A stretch of 64,000 nucleotides of DNA from FEN-299 sp963717945. GTDB lineage: Bacteria > Acidobacteriota > Vicinamibacteria > Vicinamibacterales > Fen-181. Every line of letters begins with the position of its first letter. Within the stretch, counting starts at the first letter, position 1. A program made the translations under genes and the position numbers. The notes beneath the pieces were generated by a model. The model saw only the letters and a list, made by a program, of their open reading frames with translations, searched no databases and had not been told where the DNA came from. The stretch spans positions 1-64,000 of the forward strand of contig CAVQXT010000003.1 in the NCBI GenBank assembly GCA_963717945.1, given 5' to 3'. Positions 34,511 to 43,458 of the stretch are shown here, in pieces.

Positions 34511-35284
34511 TCAGATCCCGACCGTGTGGAACCCGGCGTCCACGAAGAGAATCTCGCCGGTCACCGCGCGGCTCCCGGGCCCGATGAGGAACATCGCGGC
34601 GCCGGCGACCTCCGATGCCTCGACGTTCCGCCGCATCGGCGCCCGCTCGCGGTAGACCGCCAGGATGTCGCCGAACCCGGAGATGCCGGAGGAGGCGAGC
34701 GTGCGGATCGGCCCGGCCGAAATGGCGTTGACGCGAATGTTGTCCGGGCCGAGGTCGTACGCCAGGTAGCGGACGCTTGCCTCGAGCGCGGCCTTCGCGA
34801 CACCCATGACGTTGTAGTTGGGGAACACGCGCTGGCTGCCGAGGTAGGTCAGCGTCACGATGCTGCCGCCGCCGCGGCGGACCATCAGCGGCTGGGCGCG
34901 GCGGGCCATCGCGATGAGCGAGTACGCGCTGATGTCGAGCGCGATCCTGAACCCGTCGCGCGAGGTCCTGACGAACCGATCGGCCAGCTCCGCCTTCGGG
35001 GCGAACGCCGCGCCGTGGACGACGAAGTCGAGACCGCCGAACTCGCGCTCGACCGCCTCGAACAGCTCGTCGAGCTGCTGGTCCTGCGCGACGTCGCAGG
35101 GCAGCACCAGCGGCTCCCGGGTCAGCGCGGCGAGTTCCTCGACGTTTTCGCGGAGCCGGGCGTCCTGGTAGGTCAGCGCGAGCCGCGCCCCGGCGTCGGC
35201 CGCCGCCTGCGCGATGGCCCACGCGATCGACCGCCTGTTGGCGATGCCGACGACGAGGCCGAGTTGCCCGGAGAGATTGCTCAT
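34511..35284 (-). CDS. fabI: Enoyl-[acyl-carrier-protein] reductase FabI
   Basis: NADH-dependent reductase of the last step of fatty-acid elongation, 257 residues. The N-terminal nucleotide motif is VVGIANRRSIAWAIA, and the catalytic motif Tyr-x6-Lys appears as YNVMGVAK (the FabI Y-x-x-M-G-x-A-K form). NAISAGPIRTLASSGI carries the substrate-loop region. The ATG at 35284 begins the conserved sequence. This is the usual target of triclosan-type inhibitors. Confidence 0.94.
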   Translation of the reverse strand: MSNLSGQLGLVVGIANRRSIAWAIAQAAADAGARLALTYQDARLRENVEELAALTREPLVLPCDVAQDQQLDELFEAVEREFGGLDFVVHGAAFAPKAELADRFVRTSRDGFRIALDISAYSLIAMARRAQPLMVRRGGGSIVTLTYLGSQRVFPNYNVMGVAKAALEASVRYLAYDLGPDNIRVNAISAGPIRTLASSGISGFGDILAVYRERAPMRRNVEASEVAGAAMFLIGPGSRAVTGEILFVDAGFHTVGI

Positions 35285-35307
35285 CCTGAGTCGGTCAGCC
35301 GCCACGC

Positions 35308-36039
35308 CTACTTCGAGTGCTTCTTGCCGTGACGGGCCGGCTGGTGGCCCCGCCCGTGGCGCGGCATCTCGCTTCGGCCCGCCCCGGCCCGATTGCTGGC
35401 CGGCCGCCCGAACACCGGGCCTCGCGGGGCAGCGCCGCCGTGGCCGCCGCGCGCCCCGGCGGGCCGCGTGCCCGCGACCCGGCCCATCCCGCCGCGGAAC
35501 TTGCCGGGCCGGCCCTGGGGCTGATGCATCGTGAACTCGGGTATCGGGCGCACGACCGGCTGGTTCTCGCGTGGCAGCGTCGCGCGGATCAGGCGGCGGT
35601 GCACGCGGGCGCCCTCGGACGGATCGGCCTCACCCGCGCCGGCGGGAGCGCTGGCCGCGAGCGCCGGGGCTTCGCCCGCCGGCGCGGCGGGTTCGGCGAC
35701 GGCCCCGGGGGTCTCGGGGGCCAGGTTCGCCGGCTCGACCGGCGGCTCGACGGCCGGGGCCTCCTCGTGGAGCGGCGCCGCGACATGGGGCACGGCTCCG
35801 ATCGGGTCCGACGTCACGGCCGCCAGCACCTCCTGGTAGGCCGCCGAAACGGCGTCCTTCTTTCGCCGGAGCGTCGGCATCTTCCCGTGCTTGAACTCGT
35901 GCTCGGTGTCGCACGTCGTGCACCGCGTCTGCTTGACGTCGTCCTCGACCATCGCGACGACGGCGTGGTTGGTGAGGCGGCGTTCGCGCGGACAGTAGTC
36001 GTCTAGGATGTCACCGAGCCGAAGCCGGCGCTGTTGCAT
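35308..36039 (-). CDS. Hypothetical protein with N-terminal Cys motif and basic disordered tail
   Basis: Protein of 243 residues. The N-terminal 60 residues contain C16 and a CTTC pair (TRCTTCDTEHEF), perhaps a metal site. The middle is Ala/Pro/Glu-rich, the C-terminal 80 residues Gly/Arg/His-rich (RGGHGGAAPRGPVFGR, HGRGHQPARHGKKHSK), which suggests nucleic-acid binding. I recognise no family. Confidence 0.7.
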   Translation of the reverse strand: MQQRRLRLGDILDDYCPRERRLTNHAVVAMVEDDVKQTRCTTCDTEHEFKHGKMPTLRRKKDAVSAAYQEVLAAVTSDPIGAVPHVAAPLHEEAPAVEPPVEPANLAPETPGAVAEPAAPAGEAPALAASAPAGAGEADPSEGARVHRRLIRATLPRENQPVVRPIPEFTMHQPQGRPGKFRGGMGRVAGTRPAGARGGHGGAAPRGPVFGRPASNRAGAGRSEMPRHGRGHQPARHGKKHSK

Positions 36040-36313
36040 GAGAGCCCCCGAAGAACTCGCTGGCGGGATTGGCCGTTCACTACGTTTGTTGTCGAGCCCC
36101 GACGCGTTGCCGGGCCGTGATGCGTGCCCGGCGGACGTGCGTGGCGTGGATGAGCGAAGCCGGATCCAGGAGCCGGCCGGGTGCCGAGTCGAGCGCCCGC
36201 CCCCCCATAACCGCGGGTGAGAAACCCCGGAGAGAGCGACCGGACCACACGGGGAGGTAACGGTACTTTACACGATTTCGTCCCCGCGCGGTAGGGACCC
36301 CCGCCGGGCGCCG
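36040..36313. other. Intergenic region without recognised feature
   Basis: About 270 bp of normal base composition between the Cys-motif gene and the broken acyltransferase. I looked for a riboswitch, hairpin or small gene and found nothing convincing; it should contain the promoter of the upstream-facing gene at 36039. Confidence 0.4.
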
Positions 36314-36840
36314 TCAGGCCTTCTCGACCATCGGCGGCGGGGCGGCGGCCACGGCGGCTCGCCACTGCTTCCAGCGCGCCACCGCGACGTTCTTCGCCAT
36401 CGCGAGGCCGAACATGGCCACGCTGAAGACGGCGAACGCGGCGACCGCCGTCGGGAACGGGAGGCTCCGGTGGAGCCGCTCGCTGAACACTCCGTACACC
36501 AGCTCGACGTGCACCCAGTAGACGAACAGCGAGGCCTGGCCGAAGCGCACCATCGGCGACGCCCACCGCCAGGCCGAGCCCAGCAAGCGCGGCCGGCGCT
36601 GCCCGTCTTCCTCTCGCCGGAGCTCGCGGCCAGCGCGACGGAGACACCGGCCAGGAACAGGAACATCGGAGCGGCGAAGCCGGCCAGGATCACCGACACG
36701 CGGAACGCCAGCGTCTGGCGGTCGGCCGGCAGGGTCCACGCGTCGAGCACGTGGGCCTCAACCATGATGAGGATCGCCAGCCCCCGCATCCAGTCGACGC
36801 AGCTCAGCCTGCCGACGGCGCTCCGAGCCGGTTCGCTCAT
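36314..36840 (-). pseudogene. Broken DUF1624/acyltransferase-type membrane protein (internal deletion and frameshift)
   Basis: Two fragments of one membrane protein lie in different frames. The first (from ATG 36840) has SCVDWMRGLAILIMVEAHVL and VILAGFAAPMFLFLAGVSVA, the N-terminal helices of the DUF1624/heparan-glucosaminide acetyltransferase group. The second (stop at 36314) has MVRFGQASLFVYWVHVELVY, the family's C-terminal helices. The frame changes near 36600 and only about 175 residues remain of a family that is usually 350 or more, so the middle is deleted. The start overlaps the stop of the OsmC gene. Confidence 0.8.
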
Positions 36841-37286
36841 TGTCGCTTCGGCGCGGCTCCGGCCCCCGACGTCGGCCCTTCGATCGTAAACGCGACCACG
36901 AGCTCGATGTCCTGGCGGAGCGTGTTCCAGACCGAGCAGTACTTCTCGCGCGACAGGTCGATCGCCCGCTCCACGTGCTCGGGCAGCATGTCTCCGGCCA
37001 GCGTGAAGTCCAGGTGCACGCGGGTGAATCGCCGGGGCTCCTCGGCGGCGCGATGGACGGTCATCGTCGTCTGAAGCGAGTGGACGGGGTGCCGCCCCCG
37101 GGTGAGGATGTGCACGAGGTCGATCGCCATGCACCCGGCCAGCGAAAGCGCCAGGAACTGCACCGGCGTCGGCGCGGCGTCGGCCGACCCGTCGAGGCCG
37201 ACCGTGTGCTTGCCGACACTTCCGGTGAACTGCTGCTCACCATCCCATTCGAGCGTGGCCACCAGCGGCGGACGTGGTTCTGACAT
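36837..37286 (-). CDS. OsmC/Ohr-family protein
   Basis: Small thiol-dependent peroxide-handling family protein, 149 residues. The first conserved Cys lies in LSLAGCMAIDLVHIL and the second in EKYCSVWNTL, the spacing of OsmC-like proteins. GAGGAG lies just upstream of the ATG at 37286. It overlaps the broken acyltransferase start. It is not Ohr-specific by sequence alone. Confidence 0.88.
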   Translation of the reverse strand: MSEPRPPLVATLEWDGEQQFTGSVGKHTVGLDGSADAAPTPVQFLALSLAGCMAIDLVHILTRGRHPVHSLQTTMTVHRAAEEPRRFTRVHLDFTLAGDMLPEHVERAIDLSREKYCSVWNTLRQDIELVVAFTIEGPTSGAGAAPKRQ

Positions 37287-37397
37287 CTGGCGCTCCTCGG
37301 GGGAGAATGCCGGGCGCGGGGCTCTGACAGTATACGGCGGCTCGCGGCTCGCGGCCGGCGGCACCGAAAGCGCCGGGAGCCGTGTTACTCTGCCCCT

Positions 37398-38288
37398 ATG
37401 AGTCCAGGTGCGCGCCTTCTTGGCCTCGCCGCCGCCGTCCTCTCGGTCGTGCCGGCGGTCGCCCAGGTCCAGCCGCCGACCACGTTTCGCTCCGGGGTCA
37501 AGACGGTCTCGCTGTTCGCGACGGTGACCGACGGCGGACACCTCGTCCCCGGCCTGACGCGGGACGATTTCGAGATCCTCGACGACGGCAAGCCGCAGCC
37601 GTTGACCGTGTTCAGCAGCGAGGTCCTGCCAATCAGTGTCGTCGTGATGCTCGACACGTCCGGCAGCATGACGGGCAGCCTCGACATCCTCAAAGAAGGG
37701 TCAGAGCAGTTCCTGCTGCGCCTGCTGCCTGGCGACCGCGCGCGCGTCGGCGACTTCAACGACAAGATCCAGATGCTGTCGCCGATGAGCGGCGACCGCG
37801 ACGAGCTCATCGCCTCGCTCGCCAGGATCGACTTCGGATATCCCACGCGCCTCTACGACGCGGTCGCCGAAGGCCTGAACGAGCTGCGGAAGATCGAGGG
37901 GCGGAAGGTCGTCCTGGTGTTCACCGACGGCGACGACACCTACAGCCGGACGCGGTTCGGCACCGTGCTCGACCGGGCGCAGGTCGAGGACGTGATGGTC
38001 TACGCGATCGGCCTGCAAGGGCAGGACTACGTCAACGGCAGGCCCGTGAGGACCATGCCCGACAGGAGCTTGAAGAAGCTCGCGGACGCCACCGGCGGCG
38101 GCTACTTCGAGCTGAAGAAGACCGACCAGCTCACGTCCACCTTCACGCGCGTCGCGCTCGAGCTGCACAGCCAGTACCTGCTCGGCTTCTCGCAGGAGTC
38201 GCGCGACGGCAAGACGCACAAGCTCGAGGTGCGGGTCAAGCAGCCGGGCATGACGGCCCGCGCGCGGAAGACCTACGTGGCATCGTGA
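37398..38288 (+). CDS. Secreted VWFA-related domain protein (acidobacterial type)
   Basis: Exported VWA protein of 296 residues with a signal peptide (LLGLAAAVLSVVPAVAQ). The acidobacterial VWFA-related N-module is present (TFRSGVKTVSLFATVTDGG; DFEILDDGKPQPLTVF), followed by an intact MIDAS DTSGSM near 86-91 and TDGDD later. It is shorter than its paralogue at 2423-4090 and, unlike it, keeps the metal site. Role unknown. Confidence 0.9.
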   Translation: MSPGARLLGLAAAVLSVVPAVAQVQPPTTFRSGVKTVSLFATVTDGGHLVPGLTRDDFEILDDGKPQPLTVFSSEVLPISVVVMLDTSGSMTGSLDILKEGSEQFLLRLLPGDRARVGDFNDKIQMLSPMSGDRDELIASLARIDFGYPTRLYDAVAEGLNELRKIEGRKVVLVFTDGDDTYSRTRFGTVLDRAQVEDVMVYAIGLQGQDYVNGRPVRTMPDRSLKKLADATGGGYFELKKTDQLTSTFTRVALELHSQYLLGFSQESRDGKTHKLEVRVKQPGMTARARKTYVAS

Positions 38289-38301
38289 ACGACCGCGCGA
38301 G

Positions 38302-38383
38302 GCAACCCTAAAGGGTCGCCCTACAAGAACCTCCGGAGGGCGAGGCCCTAGCCGTGCCCCAGGCAACCGCAACGGGGTCGCCC
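38302..38383. repeat. GGCAACCCTAAAGGGTCGCC hairpin repeat
   Basis: The hairpin AGGCAACCCTAAAGGGTCGC is followed by a degenerate second copy GGCAACCGCAACGGGGTCGC. Other copies lie at 53634-53662 (inverted) and 56099-56126. Intergenic, after the VWFA gene. Confidence 0.75.
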
Positions 38384-38404
38384 GGCTGGCGGCGGACGGT
38401 ATCC

Positions 38405-38488
38405 TCAGACAAGCACGAGGCAGGCGATCGCCGCGAGGAGCAGCACGCCGACTCCCCAGTCAGCCTTGTCGTAGATGGCACTGAACAT
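38405..38488 (-). CDS. Possible 27-residue single-helix membrane peptide
   Basis: ATG at 38488 with AAAGGGGA upstream opens a short frame: a polar start (MFSAIYDKADW) followed by one hydrophobic helix (GVGVLLLAAIACLVLV). Such short membrane peptides are common and often missed. It follows the Cys-rich membrane protein gene at 38543 on the same strand. Existence is unproven. Confidence 0.55.
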   Translation of the reverse strand: MFSAIYDKADWGVGVLLLAAIACLVLV

Positions 38489-38542
38489 GAGACGTCCCCT
38501 TTCCCTCTTTGATAGACGGAAAGAGGGGCGCCGAGGTTCGCC

Positions 38543-39064
38543 TCACCGCTTCCAGGGGTTGTCCACCACCAGCTCCGGGTGCTGCTGCCTGAAGGTGGCG
38601 GCGACGTAACAGTCGAAGCAGATCGGCCGATCGTGCGCCAGCACGTCGGGCAACCGCTCGGGCGGGACGTCGGCCCACGGCCTGGCCACGCCGGCGGCGT
38701 CGATGAATCCGGGCTTCCGCTCGAACCAGTCGATCTCACCGAGCGGCCTGCCGCATACCGCGCACGTCTTGTCCGCGTACCAGTTGCCGACGATCGTGCG
38801 GACGAGGCAGTCGGCGGGCGCCCGCTCGATCTCGGCCAGGCACGGCCGGCCGCACGACTTCCGCTCGGGCCAGCGCGAGCACTCGGAGAGCGAGAGCGGT
38901 CCGCCCACCGCGGCCTGCGCCGCGCGGAGACTCACAGCGGCCGGGGCCCTGGTCTCCGGGCACTCGACGATTCTCGCGCCCCGCATCGCGAAGTAGCGGC
39001 GGCCCAGCCAGACCATGGCGCCCACGACGATGACGGCGGCCAGGAGAGAAAGCAGCCAGAACAT
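38543..39064 (-). CDS. Membrane-anchored Cys-rich hypothetical protein
   Basis: Protein of 173 residues. The start at 39064 is preceded by GGGAGGGA. One N-terminal helix (MFWLLSLLAAVIVVGAMVWL) anchors a soluble domain with several cysteine pairs (ECSRWPERKSCGRPC, KTCAVCGRPLG, ICFDCYVAATF), suggesting bound metal. It is not recognised as a known family. Confidence 0.78.
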   Translation of the reverse strand: MFWLLSLLAAVIVVGAMVWLGRRYFAMRGARIVECPETRAPAAVSLRAAQAAVGGPLSLSECSRWPERKSCGRPCLAEIERAPADCLVRTIVGNWYADKTCAVCGRPLGEIDWFERKPGFIDAAGVARPWADVPPERLPDVLAHDRPICFDCYVAATFRQQHPELVVDNPWKR

Positions 39065-39182
39065 CGGTCCCTCCCCGGAGCCAGAGTGACCGGCCAACGA
39101 GCCGAGCGCGGTGTTCAGACACGGTATACAACGAATCGGGCGCAAACGCTAGATCCGCCTCGCGCCTTACGCCTCACGCCTT

Positions 39183-39257
39183 GCGCAGGGCTGAAGCCCT
39201 GCGCTATCTGCAGATCTTGTCGCGATTCCCAGATAGCGCAGGCCTTCAGGCCTGCGC
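39183..39257. repeat. Inverted pair of GCGCAGG hairpins
   Basis: GCGCAGGGCTGAAGCCCTGC-GCTATCTG at 39183-39210 faces an inverted GGCCTTCAGG-type copy at 39230-39257. Same pair and order as at 13670-13750. Confidence 0.85.
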
Positions 39258-39259
39258 CA

Positions 39260-39360
39260 ATGCGTGCCGCCTTACGCCTCGCGCCTTGCGGCTGGCGGCC
39301 GTATCAGGGTGGGGCCGGCCTCCTGGCCGGCCGCAAGCCGCGGACCGCAAGCCGCGAGCC
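39260..39360. repeat. Mixed repeat words upstream of ggt
   Basis: CCTTACGCCTCGCGCCTTGC words, then GGGGCCGGCCTCCTGGCCGG and GCAAGCCGCGGACCGCAAGC words. The -10-like TACAAT at 39367-39372 follows. No gene is seen between 39065 and 39382. Confidence 0.5.
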
Positions 39361-39382
39361 TGTCTGGTACAATCCCCCTCGC

Positions 39383-41056
39383 ATGGACGAGGTCCGGAGC
39401 ATCATCCCCGGCGACCGGCCGTCGGGCAACCCGCGCGGCAGCCGCTCGGTGTCGCTCGCGCGCCACGGCATGATCGCCACGAGCCAGCCGCTCGCCTCCT
39501 CGGCCGGCCTCGACGTGCTGCGCCGAGGCGGCAACGCCGCCGACGCGGCGGTCACCGCGGCGGCCGTGCTCGCCGTCATCGAGCCGACGATGACGGGCAT
39601 CGGCGGCGACCTGTTCGCCATCGTGTGCGAAGCCGACGGCCGGCTGCACGGCCTGAACGCGAGCGGCCCGACCGGTCGGGAGGCCTCGTGCGACCGGCTC
39701 ATCCGCGCCGGCCACACGCGCGTCCCCTCGCGGGGCGCCCTGGCCGTCACCGTTCCGGGCGCGGTGGACGGCTGGTCGGAGATCCTCGCGCGCCACGGCA
39801 CGATCACGCTCGCCGAAGCGCTGCAACCCGCCATCGCCTACGCGCGGGACGGCTTCCCCGTCTGCGAGATCGTCGCGGGCCAGTGGCGCGAGATGGAGCA
39901 GGCTCTCGCCGCCAGCGCGACGGCCGCCCAGGTGTTCCTGCCAGGCGGACGGGCCCCGCGCGCGGGCGAGGTGTTCGGGAACCCGACTCTTGGCCGGTCG
40001 CTCGAGCAGATCGCCTCCGGCGGGCGCGACGCGTTCTACCGCGGCCCGCTCGCTCGCACCATCAGCCGCCACCTCGAGTCTCTCGGCGGCCTCGTCGACG
40101 AGGAGGATTTCGCGGCCTATTCCGCGCGGTGGGTCGCCCCGCTTCGCACGACGTTCCGGGGCTGCGAGGTGTGCGAGCTGCCGCCCAACACGCAGGGGTT
40201 CGTCGTCGTCGAGATGCTCAACATCCTCGAGGCGTTCGACCTTCGCGCGATGGGCCACAACACCGCGCCTTACCTGCACGCCATCGTCGAGGCCAAGCGC
40301 CTGGCGTTCGCGGACCGCGACGCCTACCTGGCCGATCCGGACTCGGTCGACGCCTCGGCCCTGGCGACGCTGGTGTCGAAGGAGTACGCGTCCGAGCGCC
40401 GCCGGGCGATCGACCCGGAGAGCGCGGCCGGTGAGATCGCCTGCGGCCGGCTTCCCGTGCCCTCAGTGCGGGAGCCGATGAAGGCGTACGACGCCCCGCC
40501 GTCCGGCTCGGGCGACACGGTCTGCCTGACCGCCGTCGACGGAGGCGGCATGGCCGTCTCGCTGATCCAGTCGCTGTTCGAGTCGTTCGGCTCGGCGGTC
40601 GTTCCTCCCGGGACCGGCATCGCCCTGCAGAACCGCGGCAGCCTGTTCGTCCTCGACCCGCGCCACCCCAATCGCCTCGGACCCGGCAAGCGGCCGCTGC
40701 ACACGCTCATCCCGGCGATGGTCCTCCGGGACGGCCTGCCCTACCTCTCGTTCGGCGTGATGGGCGGCGATCTCCAGCCGCAGGGGCACGTGCAGGTGCT
40801 GCTCAACATGCTGGAGTTCGGCATGACGGTGCAGGAGGCGGGCGAGGCGGCGCGAATCCGCCACGCGGCCGACGCCATCGCCGTCGAATCGGGGATCGAC
40901 CGGGAGGCGCGCGCCGGGCTGGTGGCGCGCGGGCACCGCGTGCTCGAGTCGCGGGGCGTGTTCGGCGGATTCCAGGGGATCCAGATCGATCGCAAAGCCG
41001 GCGTGCTGATGGGCGGTTCCGACCCGCGCAAGGACGGACTGGCGATTGGATACTGA
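39383..41056 (+). CDS. ggt: Gamma-glutamyltransferase family protein
   Basis: N-terminal nucleophile hydrolase-type protein of 557 residues. The start region SQPLASSAGLDVLRRGGNAA and GGDLFAIV are family hallmarks, and SGDTVCLTAVDGGGMAV contains the expected autoprocessing Thr. The usual signal peptide is missing, so it may be cytoplasmic, as in several GGT-like amidases. GGDLQPQGHVQVLLNML near the C-terminus is also characteristic. The substrate could be glutathione or another gamma-glutamyl amide. Confidence 0.88.
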   Translation: MDEVRSIIPGDRPSGNPRGSRSVSLARHGMIATSQPLASSAGLDVLRRGGNAADAAVTAAAVLAVIEPTMTGIGGDLFAIVCEADGRLHGLNASGPTGREASCDRLIRAGHTRVPSRGALAVTVPGAVDGWSEILARHGTITLAEALQPAIAYARDGFPVCEIVAGQWREMEQALAASATAAQVFLPGGRAPRAGEVFGNPTLGRSLEQIASGGRDAFYRGPLARTISRHLESLGGLVDEEDFAAYSARWVAPLRTTFRGCEVCELPPNTQGFVVVEMLNILEAFDLRAMGHNTAPYLHAIVEAKRLAFADRDAYLADPDSVDASALATLVSKEYASERRRAIDPESAAGEIACGRLPVPSVREPMKAYDAPPSGSGDTVCLTAVDGGGMAVSLIQSLFESFGSAVVPPGTGIALQNRGSLFVLDPRHPNRLGPGKRPLHTLIPAMVLRDGLPYLSFGVMGGDLQPQGHVQVLLNMLEFGMTVQEAGEAARIRHAADAIAVESGIDREARAGLVARGHRVLESRGVFGGFQGIQIDRKAGVLMGGSDPRKDGLAIGY

Positions 41057-41093
41057 ATCCTGATCGGAGTAGTGGCTATTCGATCACGCAGTC

Positions 41094-41168
41094 GCGCAGG
41101 CCTGAAGGCCTGCGCTATCTGGGAATCTCCACAAGATCTGCAGATAGCGCAGGGCTTCAGCCCTGCGC
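41094..41168. repeat. Inverted pair of GCGCAGG hairpins, order reversed
   Basis: GCGCAGGCCTGAAGGCCTGC-GCTATCTG at 41094-41121 faces CAGATAGCGCAGGGCTTCAG... at 41141-41168. Compared with the loci at 13670 and 39183, the GGCC and GGGC variants have swapped sides, as expected if the whole pair is inverted. A fragment of the TGGTCAGTGG repeat precedes it. Confidence 0.85.
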
Positions 41169-41224
41169 CGCGGCGTCAACTGTCAGCCGTAAGCCGCCAG
41201 CCGCCGCTGGGTTAGGATGGTGCA

Positions 41225-42217
41225 ATGGGGTTCCGGTTCCTGACCGAAGCGCAGGTGCGCGAGCTGCTGCCCGCATCGGAGTTCCCGGCGCTGGTGGACC
41301 TCATGGCCGCGACGCTGGCCGACTTCTCCGCGGGCCGCGTCACGCAGCCGGTTCGAAGCGCGGTGCCGGTCGGCCCGCCCGGGCAGTACCTGGGCCTCAT
41401 GCCGGCCCTCATTCCCGCGACCGGAGCGCTCGGCGCGAAGCTGGTCAGCGTCGTTCCCTCCAACGGCGTCCGCGGATTGTCCACCCACCTCGGGATCGTC
41501 GCCCTGTTCGACGCCGGGACCGGGGCGCTGCGGGCGGTCATGGACGCGCGCTACATCACCGAGGTCAGGACGGCCGCGGTGTCGGCGGTGTCGGTGCGGC
41601 ACATGGCGCGCCCCGACGGCTCGCGCCTCGGCCTGGTCGGCGCCGGGGTCCAGGCGCGCAGCCATCTCGAGGTGTTCGCGGCGATCCGCCCGCTCTCCCG
41701 CGTCCGGGTGTGGAGCCCCGACGCGCCGCAGGTCGACGCCTTCGTGCGGGACGCGTCACGGACGCTCGACGTCGACATCCAGGGGGCGGACTCGGCCGAA
41801 CACGCGGTCCGCGACGCCGACCTCGTCGTCCTCGCCACCTCGTCGGACCGGCCCGTCGTGTCGAGCGAGTGGATCGCCGACGGCGCGCACGTGGTGTCGG
41901 TCGGCGCCTGCCGGCCGCACCAGCGCGAGATGGATCCGGGCCTTCTCGCGCGCGGCCGCGTCGTGGTCGACTCGATCGAGGCCGCCCTCGTCGAGTCGGG
42001 CGACCTCGTCTCGGCGCTGGCCGAAGGCCGGTTCGGCCGCGATCACGTGGCTGGCGAGCTCGGGGCGGTGGTGGCCGGATCCGTGCCGGGGCGCACGGGA
42101 CGCGACGAGGTGACCGTCTTCAAGTCGCTCGGGCTTGCCGTGGAGGACGTCGCTGCCGGCGACCTGGCCGCACGGCGAGCCGAGGCAAGGGGATTCGGAG
42201 TAGAACTGGCCCTGTGA
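41225..42217 (+). CDS. Ornithine cyclodeaminase/mu-crystallin family protein
   Basis: NAD-binding protein of 330 residues. The Rossmann motif LVGAGVQARSH is near 137-147, and VRTAAVSAVSVRHMARPDGS precedes it as in the family. Members include ornithine cyclodeaminase, alanine dehydrogenase and ketimine reductases, so the substrate is open. Its TGA overlaps the ATG of the TPR gene by one base. Confidence 0.88.
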   Translation: MGFRFLTEAQVRELLPASEFPALVDLMAATLADFSAGRVTQPVRSAVPVGPPGQYLGLMPALIPATGALGAKLVSVVPSNGVRGLSTHLGIVALFDAGTGALRAVMDARYITEVRTAAVSAVSVRHMARPDGSRLGLVGAGVQARSHLEVFAAIRPLSRVRVWSPDAPQVDAFVRDASRTLDVDIQGADSAEHAVRDADLVVLATSSDRPVVSSEWIADGAHVVSVGACRPHQREMDPGLLARGRVVVDSIEAALVESGDLVSALAEGRFGRDHVAGELGAVVAGSVPGRTGRDEVTVFKSLGLAVEDVAAGDLAARRAEARGFGVELAL

Positions 42218-43443
42218 TGCGCACAAGAGAGCTGACCTACATGCGCCTGCCCGGATACGCCGCCCTTCTTCTCGCGATCGCGATCTTCCCGGGCGCGCCG
42301 GCGGCCGCCAACCCGCGCTCCGAGGCGCTCCAGCGCGAGGCGAGCGACGCCGCCTACAACCTGGATTTCGATCGCGCGAAGGACCTCTTCGCGCAGGCCA
42401 TCGCCGCGGACCCGCGCGACGACGCCGCGTACCGCGGCGCGGCGAGCCTGTCGTGGCTGCGGGTGCTCTTCCTTCGCGGCACGGTCCTCGTCGAGGACTA
42501 CATGGGCCACCTCAAGAGCACGTCCGACGTGCCGATGCCGCCGCCGCCGCCCGACCTCGACACCGCCTTCCACCAGCAAATCGACCGCGCCATCGCCCTC
42601 GGCGAGAACGCGGTGGACAAGCGCTACAACGACGCCTCGTCGCACTACGAGCTGGGCGCGGCCCTGGGCATCTACGCCTCCTACGCCGGGTCGGTCGAGG
42701 GGCGGGTGTTCGGGGCGATGCGGCTGGCGCGGCGGGCGTTCAGTGAAAGCGAGAAGGCGCTCGAGCTCGATTCGCACTTCGCGCAGGCGGGCCTGGTGGC
42801 CGGGACCTACCGATACCTCGTGTCCTCGCTGCCGATGGCCGTGCGGGTGATGGCCTACATCGTCGGCTTCGGCGGGGGGAAGGAAGAAGGGCTGCGACTC
42901 ATCGAGAAGGCCGCCGCCAGCCCGAGCGACGTGCAGTCGGACGCGAAGACCGCCCTCGTGCTGATCTACAACCGGGAGCGGCGGTACGACGACGCGGTGA
43001 AGGTGCTCCGGGAGTTGGAACGCTCGTATCCACAGAATCGTCTGTTCGTGCTGGAGGAGGCGAGCACGCTGCTGCGCGGGAACAAGCCGGCCGAGGCGGA
43101 CAAGGTGCTCGAGGACGCGATGGCCCGGCTCGCGCAGGACACGCGGCCGCGGATGCCGGGCGAGGACGGCCGGTGGCACTACAAGCGCGGCACGGCGCGC
43201 CTGCTGATTGGCCGGCTCAGCGAGGCCGAGGACGATCTGAAGGCCGCGCTCGCGTCGCCGGGCGTCCGCGGATGGGTGCAGGCGAGGATCCACGTCGAGC
43301 TGGGCAAGCTGGCCGACGTTCGCGGCGACCGGGCGGCGGCCCAGCGCGAGTATCGGTTGGCGCTCGCCATCGGCAAGACCGCGCGCGACGATGAGGCGGA
43401 GAGCCAGGCATCGCAGTTCCTGGCCAAGGCGTACAGGCAGTAA
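42217..43443 (+). CDS. Exported TPR-repeat hypothetical protein
   Basis: Protein of 408 residues with a signal peptide (YAALLLAIAIFPGAPAAA) and helical TPR-like repeats (DFDRAKDLFAQAIAADPRDD; RRYDDAVKVLRELERSYPQN; RGDRAAAQREYRLALAIGKT). An ATG at 42241 is an alternative start closer to the signal peptide. It is translationally coupled to the upstream dehydrogenase-family gene. Probably an envelope scaffold; function unknown. Confidence 0.82.
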   Translation: MRTRELTYMRLPGYAALLLAIAIFPGAPAAANPRSEALQREASDAAYNLDFDRAKDLFAQAIAADPRDDAAYRGAASLSWLRVLFLRGTVLVEDYMGHLKSTSDVPMPPPPPDLDTAFHQQIDRAIALGENAVDKRYNDASSHYELGAALGIYASYAGSVEGRVFGAMRLARRAFSESEKALELDSHFAQAGLVAGTYRYLVSSLPMAVRVMAYIVGFGGGKEEGLRLIEKAAASPSDVQSDAKTALVLIYNRERRYDDAVKVLRELERSYPQNRLFVLEEASTLLRGNKPAEADKVLEDAMARLAQDTRPRMPGEDGRWHYKRGTARLLIGRLSEAEDDLKAALASPGVRGWVQARIHVELGKLADVRGDRAAAQREYRLALAIGKTARDDEAESQASQFLAKAYRQ

Positions 43444-43458
43444 GCGGGAGGTCTCGCG

